A stretch of DNA of 64,000 nucleotides from Monosporascus cannonballus (GCA_004154925.1 QJNS01000143.1:124001-188000); one strand, 5' to 3'. Positions 11,335-23,754 are shown, numbered from the stretch's first letter. Numbers and translations: made by a program. The notes: a model not told the origin generated them from the sequence alone.

Positions 11335-14300
11335 ATGATAATTATGTTACCTGATGTCTTGACTTAATAATTACGGGCCTGGTTTACTGTAATTTTAATA
11401 ATAGATTTAAATTATCTCCAAAAAAGGGCCTATTTTAAGTAAGCGCTAAAGTTTAATTTTTCGAAATCTTGTTCGCCTATCTTTTAATAACGGCCTTATT
11501 TTTGATATTGGTTAACCTTTTTCTTTTTCTACGAAATTAATCCTTAGATATAGCTCCTTTATGCTGAAATACGCTTATATCAGTAATTTAACTAATATAT
11601 GGAAATTCTCAGAATGTTTAATTTTCGTCCTCGTTATTTTCGGTTTTATCCGGATTTTTTAAATCGTTATTTAATACTCCGTAAAGTTTATCTGATGGTA
11701 GATTATATTAATCCGGCAATTTTCTTAGATTTTTAATAAATGAAATTTGAAATATTTTTCGTATTTTTTCCTGATTTTTTTCGAATTGTTTTTGCGCCTA
11801 AATAAAGTTATTATTATCGTATATAATATCGTTATTTAAATTAAATGCTTTAATTCGAAAATAAAATAATATAATTAAAGTTGATTTAAATTATTACGGT
11901 AATATTAATTAATGCTGAAAATAATATTTTAATTGAATAAAACTTTAAAAATATTTTATTATTACAGAAAAATAGTAAATATAGAACAAATTACGTATAA
12001 GATAAGTTATATGGGGGAATATATTGTTTTTCCGTTATCATAATATCAAAAACGTTTAGTTCGGACAAATACGTAATAATATAATTAAAAAATAATTTTC
12101 AAAATCTTAATGAAATAATTTACTTTCGTATTAAATATAATCGTTAAATATATTTTTTACGCATTATCATTAATACAGTATATTGAATTCCTTTTTTCAA
12201 AATTTGAATTTAATAAGAAAATTTCGGTAAGATTTCCGTAATTCGAAATGAAGATACCTGTAATAAATTATATATTTTGCTTATTATATTTTTCGTAGTA
12301 TTTTTTACACGTTTGCTTAAAGTATTTAATGGTTTTCCCGTAAAATGTAGTATTAAATAATTTTAATTAAAAATATTGTTACTGATTATTAAAGTAATTA
12401 TAGAATTTGATAACCGTATAGCTTAATAATAAGTAAATTAGAACAAAAAGATAAATTAATAAGCGATTATTAATAAATAAATTGTTAGTATATTTGAAAC
12501 TTTTCAAATTTATTCACTTACTACTTTTTCGTAATAATCGTAACTATATTAATAGTCGGTTAATAAACTTAAAAAATGTTAATTTCTTTTTTTTTCTTAT
12601 TTTTTTTTAGTTTTTGATACGGGTAATACTTTTAACTAGCCTTAACGATATACTTTTGACATTTACGTAAATGCTTAAATATAATTTTATATTCGTTTAT
12701 TATGTAAAAAATATAGTTTTCTCGGAAAAAAACCAACATTATTCGTTATTTAAATAAAATATTTGAAAATATTAGCTAAATAACCAATATATTTAATACC
12801 GTTAAGGAGCAATACATAACCCGCTTTTTTCAGTAATAAATATTCGCAAATAAAGTTTTAAATTACAGGATATATTTTTATAGTACGTAATAAGAAAAAG
12901 AACTGCTAAACTTTAACGGCTATAAACGTTACAGATTATTTGAAATACGTTTTATAATTTAAAATCTTTTTTCTAATTATATCTTATTAAATTTATTAAA
13001 AAGGATTATTTTTTTATTAAAGCTAAAATAAATCCAGATAATATATATACGTAACTATAAAAATTAAATAATTATTGTCTAATTATTTCAAAAAATACAT
13101 ATTAATATAATTATATATTCCTTTTTCGGGTTAATAAGATTTTTGCTTTATTTCGGCAAACTTTTAAAATTTTTATTTTGTTTGCTTAAATCTTTTCAGA
13201 TTTATACGGTGGCCTTATGCTACAAGTTTTGAAAATTATTAAATGCTCTTTATAAAACATACGACGTATATATATAATGCCGAATTTCGTTTGCTTATTG
13301 GAATTTATCGCCTAACTTTCGATAAAATTATTTTTGTATAATTATTTATTTAATATTAAGGTTATTATCCGCAATAAAAACGCGAAATCGGTTAGTCATT
13401 TCTAATTCTTTTAATCGACGCAATAATATGTTATTATTAAACGTATTCTATTTAATATTATAAAGTTAAATATCAATTAAAAATAATATTTTTTCTATTT
13501 CCGGTTAATCTAATAATTAACAATTACTTAAAATGAAAATGCTAAATAAAGCGTAATTTTAACGTTATAACAATTAAATTAATAAATTTTTAAACGAATA
13601 TTTTTAAATCTAGATTTAATAACCGCGTTAATATATATCCGTATATATTTTATATATATTTCTATTATTAATAATTTGAAGTTATTACTAATAAATAATA
13701 TTATAACTCGAAAATATTTATTTAAAAAGTTCTTAATAAATAAGTATTAAAATACGAAATAATTAATTAAAAACCCCAATTAAAATTAAGCATTTTAAGT
13801 AATATTAAGTTTTAATTATAATAAGTAAAAATGATTTTAAATTTATTACCCTTAAAAGAAAAAGGGAGCAAAATTAAAAATAAATAAAATCCAATAAAAA
13901 TCTATAAATAAAAAGCTATATAATAATAATTTCAAAATTATTTTAAATTATATATATACAATAATTATATTAATAACTTTATTATTAGTAACTGAGTTTA
14001 TCTAATTTACTTTTTTACAGTATATATTATTCTGTAAATATTTTTTATAAAGTTTATCCCGTTTTTTGGGAAAAGTAAAATATATAAAATAATATCTATA
14101 CCGCCGATATTTAATGTTAAGTTATTTAATTATCAGTTAACAAATCTATATACATTTTTTTAGTATTCCGAATTACGGTTTATTTTATTAAATATGTTAA
14201 TAATTTCGTTTAATAAATATTTGTTCTTTTTGTTATTAATATTTTTTTAAAATTATAATTACTGCTAAAACCAAATTATCTAATCCTCGTATTAATGCTC

Positions 14301-14960
14301 CCGATATTCGTAATATTCTCAGTTAACAATAGAAAATTCAATTTCTTGTTATATCTGGGATTAGGGTCGGCTCGAATAGTTTAGCATAATAAAACGGTTT
14401 TTTTGGCTAGGTAAGCTCGGTAAATTAAGTTATTTTTCGTTTGGTAATTATTAGCTAAATTATAAATAATTAGGTTCCGAATATAATTTTTAAATATTTT
14501 GTATTTAATTTAACTCTATTTTAATCGGCTTTTTATTTTATTAATATTTACTGTTGTTTTTTAGGAAATAGTTTTGGTTAAGGATTTTATTATTATTTTA
14601 TAATAATATATTTTGTAATAATTTATTATTATCGAAAGTATTATCGTCAAAACTAAAACATTCGAAAATTTGCGATATTGTTTCGACATTATAATAAATT
14701 CGATTAAAACTATACTAAAAATTCTTTTTATAATAAACGGATAATTAACAAAATTAGAAAAAAATCGAAATTACGTAGATAACTGGCAATATAAGGTCCT
14801 AAAATTACGTATTAATTTTTTCGAATGTTATTTATTTTCTTTCTTTTTTTATTAAACCTTTGTAATAAAGTTATTTCTTTTATTTACTTTAATTCAAACC
14901 TAATACTATCGAAATAATATAATCGGAAAATTACCCGTATTAAGTAATATTTTAAATTTT
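11335..14960 (-). pseudogene. Degraded minus-strand coding sequence of unknown family
   Basis: Several long minus-strand stretches read as coherent protein once TAA/TAG are taken as former Gln codons. They lie at about 11,800-11,340 (charged, with RKLPD.YNLPSDKLYGVL, then a KRKR-rich patch), 12,330-12,000, 13,440-12,600 (with ADNNLNI, KLGDKFQ.ANEIRHYIY, later GFFPRKLYFLHNKRI) and 14,480-14,230 (with YRAYLAKKTVLLC.TIRADP). Frame changes between stretches may be introns or indels. No reverse transcriptase, DDE or other catalytic motif is recognised, so no family is assigned. It lies upstream of, and on the same strand as, the H3-like pseudogene, so both may belong to one multi-gene element. Confidence applies to 'former coding sequence', not to its being a single gene. 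Confidence 0.4.
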
Positions 14961-17900
14961 TTACGAATTAATAATATTTAAATCGAATTTTATTAAAATT
15001 CCAATACTTTTAATCTTAATACTTTCTTATTCCCTAAATTTATGAGATAAATGCTTATTTAACTTATAATACAAAATAAGCTAATACTATTAATTAGCTT
15101 TGCTTTTAAATCTGCTAAAAATGGTAAATAAATTAATAAAGTTTTAATTAAAAGCATTTGAACGTAAAATTCGACGTTATAAACGGAAATATAGTAATAA
15201 GTATATAACTCGGATTATTTCATAATTATTTTATTATTAATATTTTCCAGTAAATATATTGCGCGATATTCGAAAATATCAAAAGAATACCAGTTTAATT
15301 TTTGGAAAAAATATTATTTTAATATATTGTTTTTAATGTATTTGTAAATATATTATTTTAATTTATACGGATAAAAACGTTTACTTTAAAAGCATTATAA
15401 AAAGCTGTAAACACTTTTCATTTTTTTATTTTAAAATAATAGTTTTTACGTCATTTACAGTAATTAAGTAATAGTTTAAGTAAAAAAATATTTGAATTAT
15501 TCGGAAGATGTATTTCTATTAAAATATAATTATTATAAGGCCGGCTATTTAAGGTTGAAAAAATCTAAAAAATACTATGTATTTTGTATATTATTTTAAT
15601 TAACCTTTTATTATTTATTTTAAATATTAATTTACAAGAAGGCTAAAAAATAATTAATACTATCTAATTAAGTAACTCCCGATTTAAAATTTATAAATGC
15701 AATATTCCTTATTAATAAGTCTTTAAATTTCGAATATTCCATATAAATTTTTACTTAATTAAATTTCTGCTTTTATTAAATATTTTTTATTTTATTTTAT
15801 TTATTTAATAATTTAACTCTTTCTATTTCCAGCTTAATGAAATCTTATTACTTTTTCTTATTATAATCCGTTATTTTTAATTACCGTTATTTAATTTTTA
15901 AATTAATTTTGAAATAATTTTATTTAAGGTTTTTGGCTTCAAGTTTCGCGATATCTTTTTTATTTAAACGTCAAAAATCCGACGAATTATTATCTTAACA
16001 TTCGTATACTAAAAAGGTTCGGACGCGAAAAACCAATATTTTAACAAAATAAAATAATATCAAAAAAGTTCGTTATAACTTATAATAACAAATTAAGCGT
16101 AAATTAAATAATTAAAAACGCTTAAATTTATATGTAATTTCCGAAAAATAAACGGAGCAAAATATAATTATTAAGTGGGAAATTAATATTTGTTAATAAT
16201 TAATATTTTATAATTATTTTAATATTTTATTAATTATTAATAATTAAGCAAATTAGTAATATCATAATTAAATTATAACGAGATAAATCAAGGTTAAAAA
16301 TATATTTATTATATTATATAATAATAATAAAATATATAATAACATTAATAATAAAATATCCGAAATATTTTATTATAACGATAAAGGCGTTAATAATATT
16401 CTTTTTTAATTTATTTTTAGTTACTTAAATAATTGGATAGTTTAATTATCGAAAAATCTTATTATATTTTAGGTTATAAAGGTTCGTATAACGATCGGAG
16501 AAATAAAGTTTTACTTTAATAATTTTTTGATTATTTTATTAATATTTTTAACGCTTAATACCAACTTAAGATGGAAATATTTTACCAAATTTTCGTTCAA
16601 AAATAATAACAAATTTCCATATATGCGTTACGTTAAAATTGCCGAATTTATTATTAATAGAATTACAAATTTCGTAATAAAACTTCGTTATATCTTTTGA
16701 CTATTTTTAATAAATAACGCCCATATAAATTAAAACGATTTTAATATTAATATTAAACTTAAAAATGTTAAGAAAATTCCTTTTATATATTATTTCGTAA
16801 ATTCCAATTATTTCTTAATTATTTAATTTTTTTAAGTTTTTTTTAATATAATTTTAAGTTATTTTACGTTTAACGTTTCAGATAATATAATATCGTAAAA
16901 GATTTGAACTTTAAGTTATATTAATATAAAAATAACCTTTAAACGTTTTTAGAAATTATAGATTCTTATTTGTAAAAATATTTCGGCTTTAGATATAATT
17001 TTCGACAGTTCCTTAAAATACTTTTTATTTACGAAAAAGGGCTTTTGCTATATTACTTGGCCCGTTATAAATTTTACGATATTTTATTTAAAAAAAGTAT
17101 TTTCGTTTAATATTATAAAAAAAATATGGACTTTATAAAAAGTTATTATGGTTTTTAACTTAAACAAATTCGAAATTAAGGAAAAACTTTACCCGTTTAA
17201 TTATATTGAAGCCTAACGTTATAAATAAAGATATTAAATACTTATTTTTAAATTATTTTAAAATAATATAATTATATTTTAAAATATATATAAGCGGATA
17301 TTCTGTTTATTTAAGATTATCCGGTACTTTATTATTAAAGGTTACCGGCTTTATAACCTGGCGTAAGAAGGTTAAAGAAAATTATTTTATATGTTATTTT
17401 AATACGAAATTCGGTCGCCTTATATTTAAATTTCGCCTTTAATATTCGACCTTTTTTTATTATAAATATATTATGAGAAATTATAGGATAAAGTTTTAAT
17501 TATATTAAGAAATTTAAGCAAAAATGGTTTGAAATATATAAAAATAATGAAAATTAATTAGATTTCGAAATTAATATATTAATTAAAAATATGAAAAACG
17601 TTTTAAAAAACTTATTAAATAAAACCTTTAAAAAGGGTTTAATATTATTAATTACGTTTATGTCAAAACTTTTTCTACTATATTTAATAATACGAATTTT
17701 AAGTTTTATATAAGTCAAAAGTTTTGTAAAAGAAATTAAAAATAATTTAAATTCAGGGCGGTTATAGTATTAATTTATTGGCCGTAACGTAAATTATTTT
17801 CTTTTTTTCCCTGTTAAGTTTGGTTTATAAAAGTAATTAGTTATAATGAACTTAATTTATTATATAAAATAATTACTTTAGATTTTTCAAGTTACTTTTT

Positions 17901-18076
17901 TTAAAAAAAAATTATATTTAGGGTATTATTTTTTTATCTAAAAATAATATATCTTATTTTTATAATATAATAATTAATTTAAATTATTTTCTTACCTTTT
18001 TTAATAAGTTTGAAATTTACGTATTTTGCTAATAGATAATCGTAAATACCTAATAAGTTTTTGGCATTATCTATTA
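14961..18076. other. AT-rich, RIP-degraded sequence without identifiable gene
   Basis: The stretch is strongly A+T-rich with scattered ACG/TCG remnants typical of mutated repeats. Short coherent pieces can be read (for example near 17,300-17,440), but none is long or distinctive enough to assign to a family or strand. Confidence 0.5.
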
Positions 18077-18154
18077 GGTACCCGCGGGTAATTCTGACTT
18101 GCGCCAAGGACCCATGGGTCACCCATGGGCCCTTGACATTACCCGCGGGTACCC
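18077..18154. repeat. GC-rich palindrome at the left edge of island 1
   Basis: GGTACCCGCGGGTAAT at 18,077 is repeated inverted as ATTACCCGCGGGTACC about 60 bp later. Between them, CAAGGACCCATGGGT and ACCCATGGGCCCTTG form an inner inverted repeat. The left arm carries about 12 extra bases (around TCTGACTTGCGC). It marks the abrupt AT-to-GC switch. Confidence 0.8.
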
Positions 18155-18640
18155 GTGGGCCGTGGGTAATTTTCGGTGGGTGGTTTCTCCCTCACCCTAG
18201 ATCTGGGTAGGCAGGCGGATGCTGTTCCCGATGTGACTCCACGGATTGTTGTGAGTGATAAATCGGTTGATGGGCGAAGCGAGAGCGCGGGTAACGGTAA
18301 ACGACTCCCGCCCCGGCAACATCACGCCCAGGACCATCACCCCCGGGACATCTTCGCCGGGAAGTTTATCCGGGGCCCCATGGCCCCACTCTGACCCCCC
18401 GCCGGTTACGAGCACCGTAATAAAGGCCTTTGACCGCGGGGTTAAACGAAATAACAGGGCCGTTCAAGCCTTGCTGGAGATGTTGAAGTAGACGCAGTTT
18501 ATAAGTGTTATTGCATAGATTAATTAATGTGTGTTGTCACCTGACGCGTTGGAATGCACCTTGCTGGTTGGTTTATATAACGGTTACTGGAAGGCGGCTG
18601 CAGTGGACCCGTGCGCCCTACCAATTTAACTAGCTTTCTA
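18155..18640. other. Small GC-rich island, possible unrecognised coding remnant
   Basis: About 490 bp near 55% G+C, with no RIP, within AT-rich DNA. Two overlapping plus-strand frames are open: 18,176-18,394 (72 codons, GTG start) and 18,255-18,491 (78 codons, TTG start). The latter ends in a helix-like segment around VIKAFDRGVKRNNRAVQALL. Neither has an ATG start, a recognisable domain or a clear splice structure, and the composition is Pro/Ser/Thr-rich in the second. It could be a 3' gene fragment or a non-coding repeat. I do not recognise it. Confidence 0.35.
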
Positions 18641-19025
18641 TAGGATCAGTTAGATATATTCTAACATAATCTAGTAACATATATATTAATAAATTAATTT
18701 ACAATTAGTAAAGTTCTATTAATTTTAATATTGCAATTTGTTTTTACTTTTTCTAAAAAAAATCGCAATTTTTATATTATTATGTTTTATAAATATTATG
18801 AAGTTACATAAACGGTTTAAAAGTTCTAACAATAAATAAAACCGATTGTATTTAATTAAATATATTAAGAATAAAACTATAGCATAATATATAATAGTTA
18901 CTCGATTTTATAATTACTTAAAAAGATTATTTTTGTATTAAAAGTTTTTATTAAAAATTATATTAAAAAATAAAAGATGTTAAATATAAAACATTAATAA
19001 AATAAATTTAAATATATTTATATTA
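18641..19025. other. AT-rich spacer
   Basis: AT-rich sequence between island 1 and LTR Z1. No gene, repeat or RNA feature was recognised. Confidence 0.5.
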
Positions 19026-19379
19026 TAACCCAACGTCCTTGGCACAACCGGAAACAGTCAAAATAAGTGGAGCACCAGGAAAAGGATCACGTGACGAGAG
19101 TCAGAATTATTGGGATCTTGCGAGATCATAATGATTTAGCGATAACTGGTAACTAGAATCAAGTATAATACGCTCATTACTTCCATAGTCTAGATAGCAC
19201 CAGCCTGCAACACTCATCAATACTAATCGTTTGCAATAACAATTCGTTACCCAAGGCACCCTTGGTATTACAAGACGTAACACGATTACTGTATTTATTG
19301 CTCAATTTCCTACGATACTCCTGCCAACATAAACTCGTACGACTAAGGTTTAATAGTTGGTTAAACCGCCTAGCCGTCA
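19026..19379 (-). repeat. Solo LTR-like element, family Z copy 1, with 5-bp target duplication
   Basis: A 354-bp block running TAACCCAACG...GCCGTCA on the plus strand, thus TGACGG...GTTGGGTTA on the minus strand. It is flanked by TATTA at 19,021-19,025 and TATTA at 19,380-19,384, a perfect 5-bp duplication. Related copies lie at 19,649-19,950 and 62,879-63,187. It retains much more G+C than its surroundings, so it escaped most RIP. No internal retroelement sequence adjoins it, which fits a solo LTR. Confidence 0.75.
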
Positions 19380-19384
19380 TATTA

Positions 19385-20995
19385 ATAAAAAATATTAAGC
19401 GGTATTAAATATTATTAAAATTTTTTATAAAATGATTTTATTTTAAAATGTTAATTAAGCCGAAATATAAATTATTTTAATTTTTTTAAAAAAAATATAA
19501 TTATAATAACAAATAAAAGCGGGAATAATATTCCGCATAACGGTATTGTATCATAACGGTATATTACGAACATAATTTTAAATATTAAAGTTATTGTATT
19601 AAAATACGATATTATCCTATTATACTTAATTATTATATCACGTTCTGATAAGGTACGGCCTCTAGAAACGGTTGTAACAGAAACAGCCAAGAAGACCAAG
19701 TGGGTCAGATCACGTAACGGATCACTAACTTACTAGTGGTAAGCCAGTGCACCGGATAAAAATATATACGTTCGTTATTTTCATAGCTTAAATAATATTA
19801 GCTTGCAAAACAACTTCGTTACCTAAAATACGCTTGGTATTACGAGATATAACCCGTTACTATATTTATTGCTTAGAATTCTACGATACTTTTGCCAATA
19901 TAAATTCGTACAACTTAAGTTTAATTATTAATTAAACCGCTTAGCTGTTGAATATAAAATATAACTTATTTGAATTAAAATTATATCATTATAAAAAATT
20001 AATCCTATTATTTTAATATTTCTATTGACTGAATTATAGTTTTATTTATTATATAATAATTTTCATAAATGCTTAACACTTTAAATATATCGATATTATT
20101 CAATCATAAACTCGAAAATAATAAAACTTTATTTAGTAAATAAGAAAAGTAGTTACGGTTAATTTTTAAAATTATTTTAATTAAAAAAATTGAAATTATG
20201 AAAAATATATATATATATATAACTATTCGGATTGTTATTGTTACGAACTTATTTCATTTTCTTTCTCGTATTATATAATTATTATTTTTAAATGTATAAT
20301 TATTGGTTTTAAAATTTAAAATTAATTAAAAATAACGGTTTTTACAAAACATTAAGTTTCGTTTAAAATAGTATAAATTATTTCAATGTCGAATAATAAT
20401 CTTTCTAGCAAACAGGAGAATTTTCTTTTATAAAAATTGTAAGTTTTTCGTTTAATATATTATAATATTTACATATAACGAGGTTTTAACTAATCGGAAT
20501 TAAAAACTCTTATTAACCCTTGTATATTAATAAATTTTACATATTTACTTTTTTAGAAAATGTTAATTAACCCATTAATTTGAATAATTAAATACTTTAA
20601 TTAGTTATTATTTTCGTAAAAAAATATATTTATAAATACAGTTTTAAATATTGCATTAAATCTTTTATGTTAATAATAAAAATTTAATATATGCGTAAGT
20701 ATATTTTGATTTAAAGATACAACGTAAACAAATTATAACTTAAATTTGTTATATTTTAAAAAATAATAACATACTAAATTTAAGCTATATTTAATATATA
20801 ATTTAAAATTTAAAAACAATAAACGAATTTTAATTAAAATTAAAATAATATTAATAATAAACTATAATTGAAATAATCGTATTAATATATATATATAGTT
20901 ATAAAAATATTTTGATATTAAGTTATTATAAGTTTTTGTTTTTTTTTAAAAAAAAAATAACAGCACTAAACGAAAACGTTTTTGTGCAATTATAA
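19385..20995 (+). repeat. Family Y repeat, copy d (3' part), interrupted by Z copy 2
   Basis: On the plus strand this matches the minus strand of about 3,190-1,999: 19,515-19,645 matches about 3,180-3,040, 20,040-20,140 matches about 2,950-2,860, 20,330-20,600 matches about 2,650-2,400, and 20,870-20,985 matches 2,110-1,999. Identity is moderate because both copies are RIP-damaged. The homology is broken at 19,649-19,950 by a Z insertion that is absent from the other copy. Confidence 0.7.
19649..19950 (-). repeat. Solo LTR-like element, family Z copy 2, nested in Y copy d
   Basis: It aligns with Z copy 1, sharing for example TTGGTATTAC, ATTTATTGCT and the TTAAACCGC...TAGC end. Comparison with the uninterrupted Y sequence near 3,040-3,000 shows it is an insertion. 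The target duplication is too mutated to call exactly. Confidence 0.65.
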
Positions 20996-21113
20996 CTCAG
21001 GCTTCACTGGCTCGTTACGGGGATTTGGGATTTGATTGGTTAATATTTAGCGTTATAGAGCGATACTTGAGTGACTTTGAAGAAATTGGGAAAACGAGCC
21101 AGGGAGGCCTGAG
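20996..21113. repeat. 118-bp inverted-repeat element (MITE-like) at the left edge of island 2
   Basis: Arms CTCAGGCTTCACTGGCTCGTT (20,996-21,016) and its near-complement at 21,093-21,113 agree at 19 of 21 positions. The body contains no ORF. An inverted, RIP-marked homologue covering the left arm and body lies at 1,888-1,998. The size and terminal arms resemble a MITE, but the target duplication is ambiguous, so family is not assigned. Confidence 0.65.
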
Positions 21114-22063
21114 GTAACTTGTGCACGCCCTGGATGGAGGGGCACAGCGCACATGTGGACCCACATTTCCAAGAACCAGTTCTCGTCCCCCTCCATCAGA
21201 AGCACGAGCTCTGACATCTTCCGTTTTCCATCTTCCTGCTTCGCGTTTCCTGTTATCCACAATGTGCTCATCCAGCGTCCAGAAATGGCCGTTGGGGGTT
21301 AAATTCGTCGGAATGGCCTCCACCCTTAAATGGCGGGAAGTGCCTCTATGCCTGTACGTTCCGCTCGCTCGCTTTTCTTCCTGTCTCTCGACAGATTCAT
21401 CCTCACATTCTCGTTTCGCTGGGAAAAGTCATGTATTTCAATTATCGTGGTTTTTAAACGTTTCGCGGTGTCAAATACTCTGGCTGGACAATGTCCCACG
21501 TAATCGCCCCTTTACGCACCCGACCAGCAACCGCAAGTCTCATCCAGGAAAGCTATGCCGCCTTCCTTTAACACTTTGTAACACGAAAGGCAAAAAATCG
21601 AACTACTAAATAAAAGCCGACATTCTCGGTTAAGAAATATGCCGCTCACCAAACACAGTTAAGCAACGTCCGCTTTATCAAACCAAAATATTCCCACGAA
21701 AAGGAAATTAATGTTAGCGGGATATTTAAAAAGTGTGTCGTGGAATAGGGTCATCTGTGTTAGTCATCAAGCTCTACAGCACCCCGGAAAAACCTTATTC
21801 CGGCGCGCTCACAGTATATAGAGAGCTTCCTAGCTACAGCTCCCTAGAGCTTAATTCTAGTCAGACAATTATCACTTCCCACATTCTATGCAACCTTTTC
21901 CCGCGATCAGCCTAACTGTGACAAAATGGAAAAGGTAAATACAGTTGTCATAAAGTAAATACAAAATATCTTGGAATTTTCGTGAAATGCGATTACTAAT
22001 CTTTTATGGCAACTCGGCAGATTTTACGAAAACCTAAAGGTTAGCGACTGGGAGGTAACCATC
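21114..22063. other. GC-rich region without recognised gene, left part of island 2
   Basis: Normal-composition fungal DNA without RIP. The plus frame 21,121-21,609 (GTG start) and the minus frame 21,323-21,015 (ATG start) overlap each other; neither shows a known domain, and the minus frame runs into the inverted-repeat element. The region before 22,060 could contain upstream exons or promoter of the recombinase fragment; an ATGGAAAAG followed by GTAAAT near 21,924 looks like a possible first exon and donor, but this is a guess. Confidence 0.4.
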
Positions 22064-22538
22064 GAAATCTAAAGCGCGAAACGACACAGAAGTTCTTCCT
22101 CTACTTTTGCGAGAATTTGAAAATTACATCATGGGTACCGGCGAAAAGTATATTCGTCAATTCCAGCAACTATATACGACCGTAACTGGGCAGTATATGG
22201 ATCGAAATGATACTAAAAAAGCATGCAAGGTGCATAAATGCTTCGGATTCTGCATACGGCCGGCAGGGTTTATAACATACAAATGGTTAATGTCAAATAG
22301 TATTACCGATATATTCTGATTCCTCGCTTTGGTCATCGCCCCCCAAACCTCGAGGGCAAGCCGGTGCTAAACGTGGATAACTTGCTTGTTATCTTAACCT
22401 TCAACATCCCATACGATGTCAGCATCTTTCCCGGCGAACGACACCGCATACAGTTCACCTGCTGCTATCAACTTCTCTGCTATACTGGAGCACGACCAGC
22501 TGAGCTGGTAGATGGCGAACGGAAGAAACCGAAAGACG
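22064..22538 (+). pseudogene. DUF3435-type tyrosine recombinase fragment (first catalytic Arg retained)
   Basis: Two plus-strand frames join into one protein-like segment. The first (about 22,080-22,230) reads YIRQFQQLYTTVTGQYMDRND, resembling the N-terminal core of fungal DUF3435/FluG-domain recombinases. The second (about 22,316-22,538) reads LIPRFG..PPN, GKPVLN.DNL, FPGERHRI, then CYTGARPAELVDGERKKPKD. The GARPAEL block is the box I Arg motif of tyrosine recombinases, with the Arg codon at 22,493-22,495. The frame change near 22,230-22,316 could be an intron or an indel. The C-terminal half with the remaining catalytic residues is absent because the sequence switches into an NLR remnant at about 22,540. 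This family includes captains of Starship elements and Crypton-like enzymes; which clade this belongs to cannot be told by eye. Confidence 0.7.
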
Positions 22539-22547
22539 CATCGGCCG

Positions 22548-23478
22548 AGCAGCATTTTGGTGAAGGAGTATCTAAAATCAGCGAATATTAAGCCCAGCTT
22601 TTGTGACGATTTACAAGAGCAAAGGGCGGAACAAACCTTCGCAAAGGTCTGTGTGACCTGCCTGCTCCGGATTAAAGAGAACAGCATGGCTGAGCTTATC
22701 CGACATCAATTTCCCTTTGCGCAGTACTGTTCAGAGAACTGGTATATCTACAGTGCCATGCCAAGAACGGAGCCTAATAGACTTCATACTAGAATAATGG
22801 AGCTGCTGAGCTGGAACGAAGTTTCTGTTGCTAACTCTATCTGTCTTTACCCAATGGATCGGCGCGGGCGACTCAAAGGCGCAAGCCATGGCCTTGCACC
22901 TCCGCTATATTATGCCTCGTTTTCAGGCCTGTCCATTGAGGTAGGGGCACTCCTTGACCAGGGCGCAAATGTCAACGCGGAAGGGGGGAGAGTACGGCAA
23001 TGCTCTACAAGCTGCTTCTTTTAAAGGGCACAATGAGATCGTGGAGATGTCCTAGCTAGTGGCGCAATTTTTGAGGAGCAGAGAGGACATTACGGCAATG
23101 CTCTACAGACTGCGTCTTTTAAATGACATGATGGAATTGTGGAGATGCTCCTGGCCAATGGCGCAAATGTCAACGCGCAGAGCGGATTTTGCGGCACTGC
23201 TTTACAGGCTGTTTCTTCTAAAGAGTACGATACGATTGTGGAGATGCTCCCAGCCTATGGCGCAACTGTTAAGGCGCCGAGCAGATGCTATAGACCCGAT
23301 GGTGATGCTCTGCAGGCTTCTTCAGGAGGGGCACGATAAGATTGTCGAGATGCTCCTAGCTAAGGGCGCAAATGCTAACGCGCGGAGCAGACGCTATGGC
23401 ACTGCTCCACAGGCTGCTTCTTCAGGAGGGCACGACAAGATTGTCGAGATGTTTCGAGAGGGCCACGCACGGTCGTAG
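22548..23478 (+). pseudogene. NLR-like protein remnant with C-terminal ankyrin repeats
   Basis: The sequence starts at SILVKEYL, matching the segment after the NACHT/winged-helix part of fungal NLR proteins, continues through FAKVCVTCLL and FPFAQYCSENW, then about six ankyrin repeats (GANVNA, YGNALQAAS, H..IVEMLLA.GA). NACHT and N-terminal effector domains are missing. The frame is broken by an extra G in the run at 22,983-22,988, a 1-bp loss near 23,050, a TGA at 23,124-23,126 and an extra G near 23,328-23,331, ending at TAG 23,476-23,478. The first two indels cancel. G+C is normal, so decay was not by RIP. The last repeats are the most alike, as expected of ankyrin arrays that expand by duplication. 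It directly abuts the DUF3435 fragment with no spacer. Confidence 0.8.
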
Positions 23479-23754
23479 GCTAGGTGACTATAGCAACCTT
23501 TTCACGGTCAGAACATCTGCATGACACGTCTGCCTATTCTGCGCAACTGCGAAGGTTCGATATTCCTCCCTGGGAATCTTGCAGCCATGTTAGTGCAGCC
23601 CGTTTCTCTCGCGCTATAACGTAGAGAGATTCGAGTGTCCGTTCTGGTCTCGTGTAGATCTGGTAGCAAGACAATGTCTTTTCGAATCTCATTAGATGCT
23701 CCGAATACAGCATAGTATATCCGTAATGCGTGTGTGCAGATTCCCAGTCAGGGC
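23479..23754. other. Intergenic GC-normal DNA
   Basis: The space between the NLR remnant and the convergent ubiquitin hydrolase gene. No ORF or repeat was recognised; it should include the 3' untranslated end of the minus-strand gene. Confidence 0.5.

Noticed and set aside
19177..19380. 67-codon minus-strand frame
   Set aside because: It falls wholly inside the Z1 LTR-like repeat and is not conserved as a frame in Z2 or Z3.
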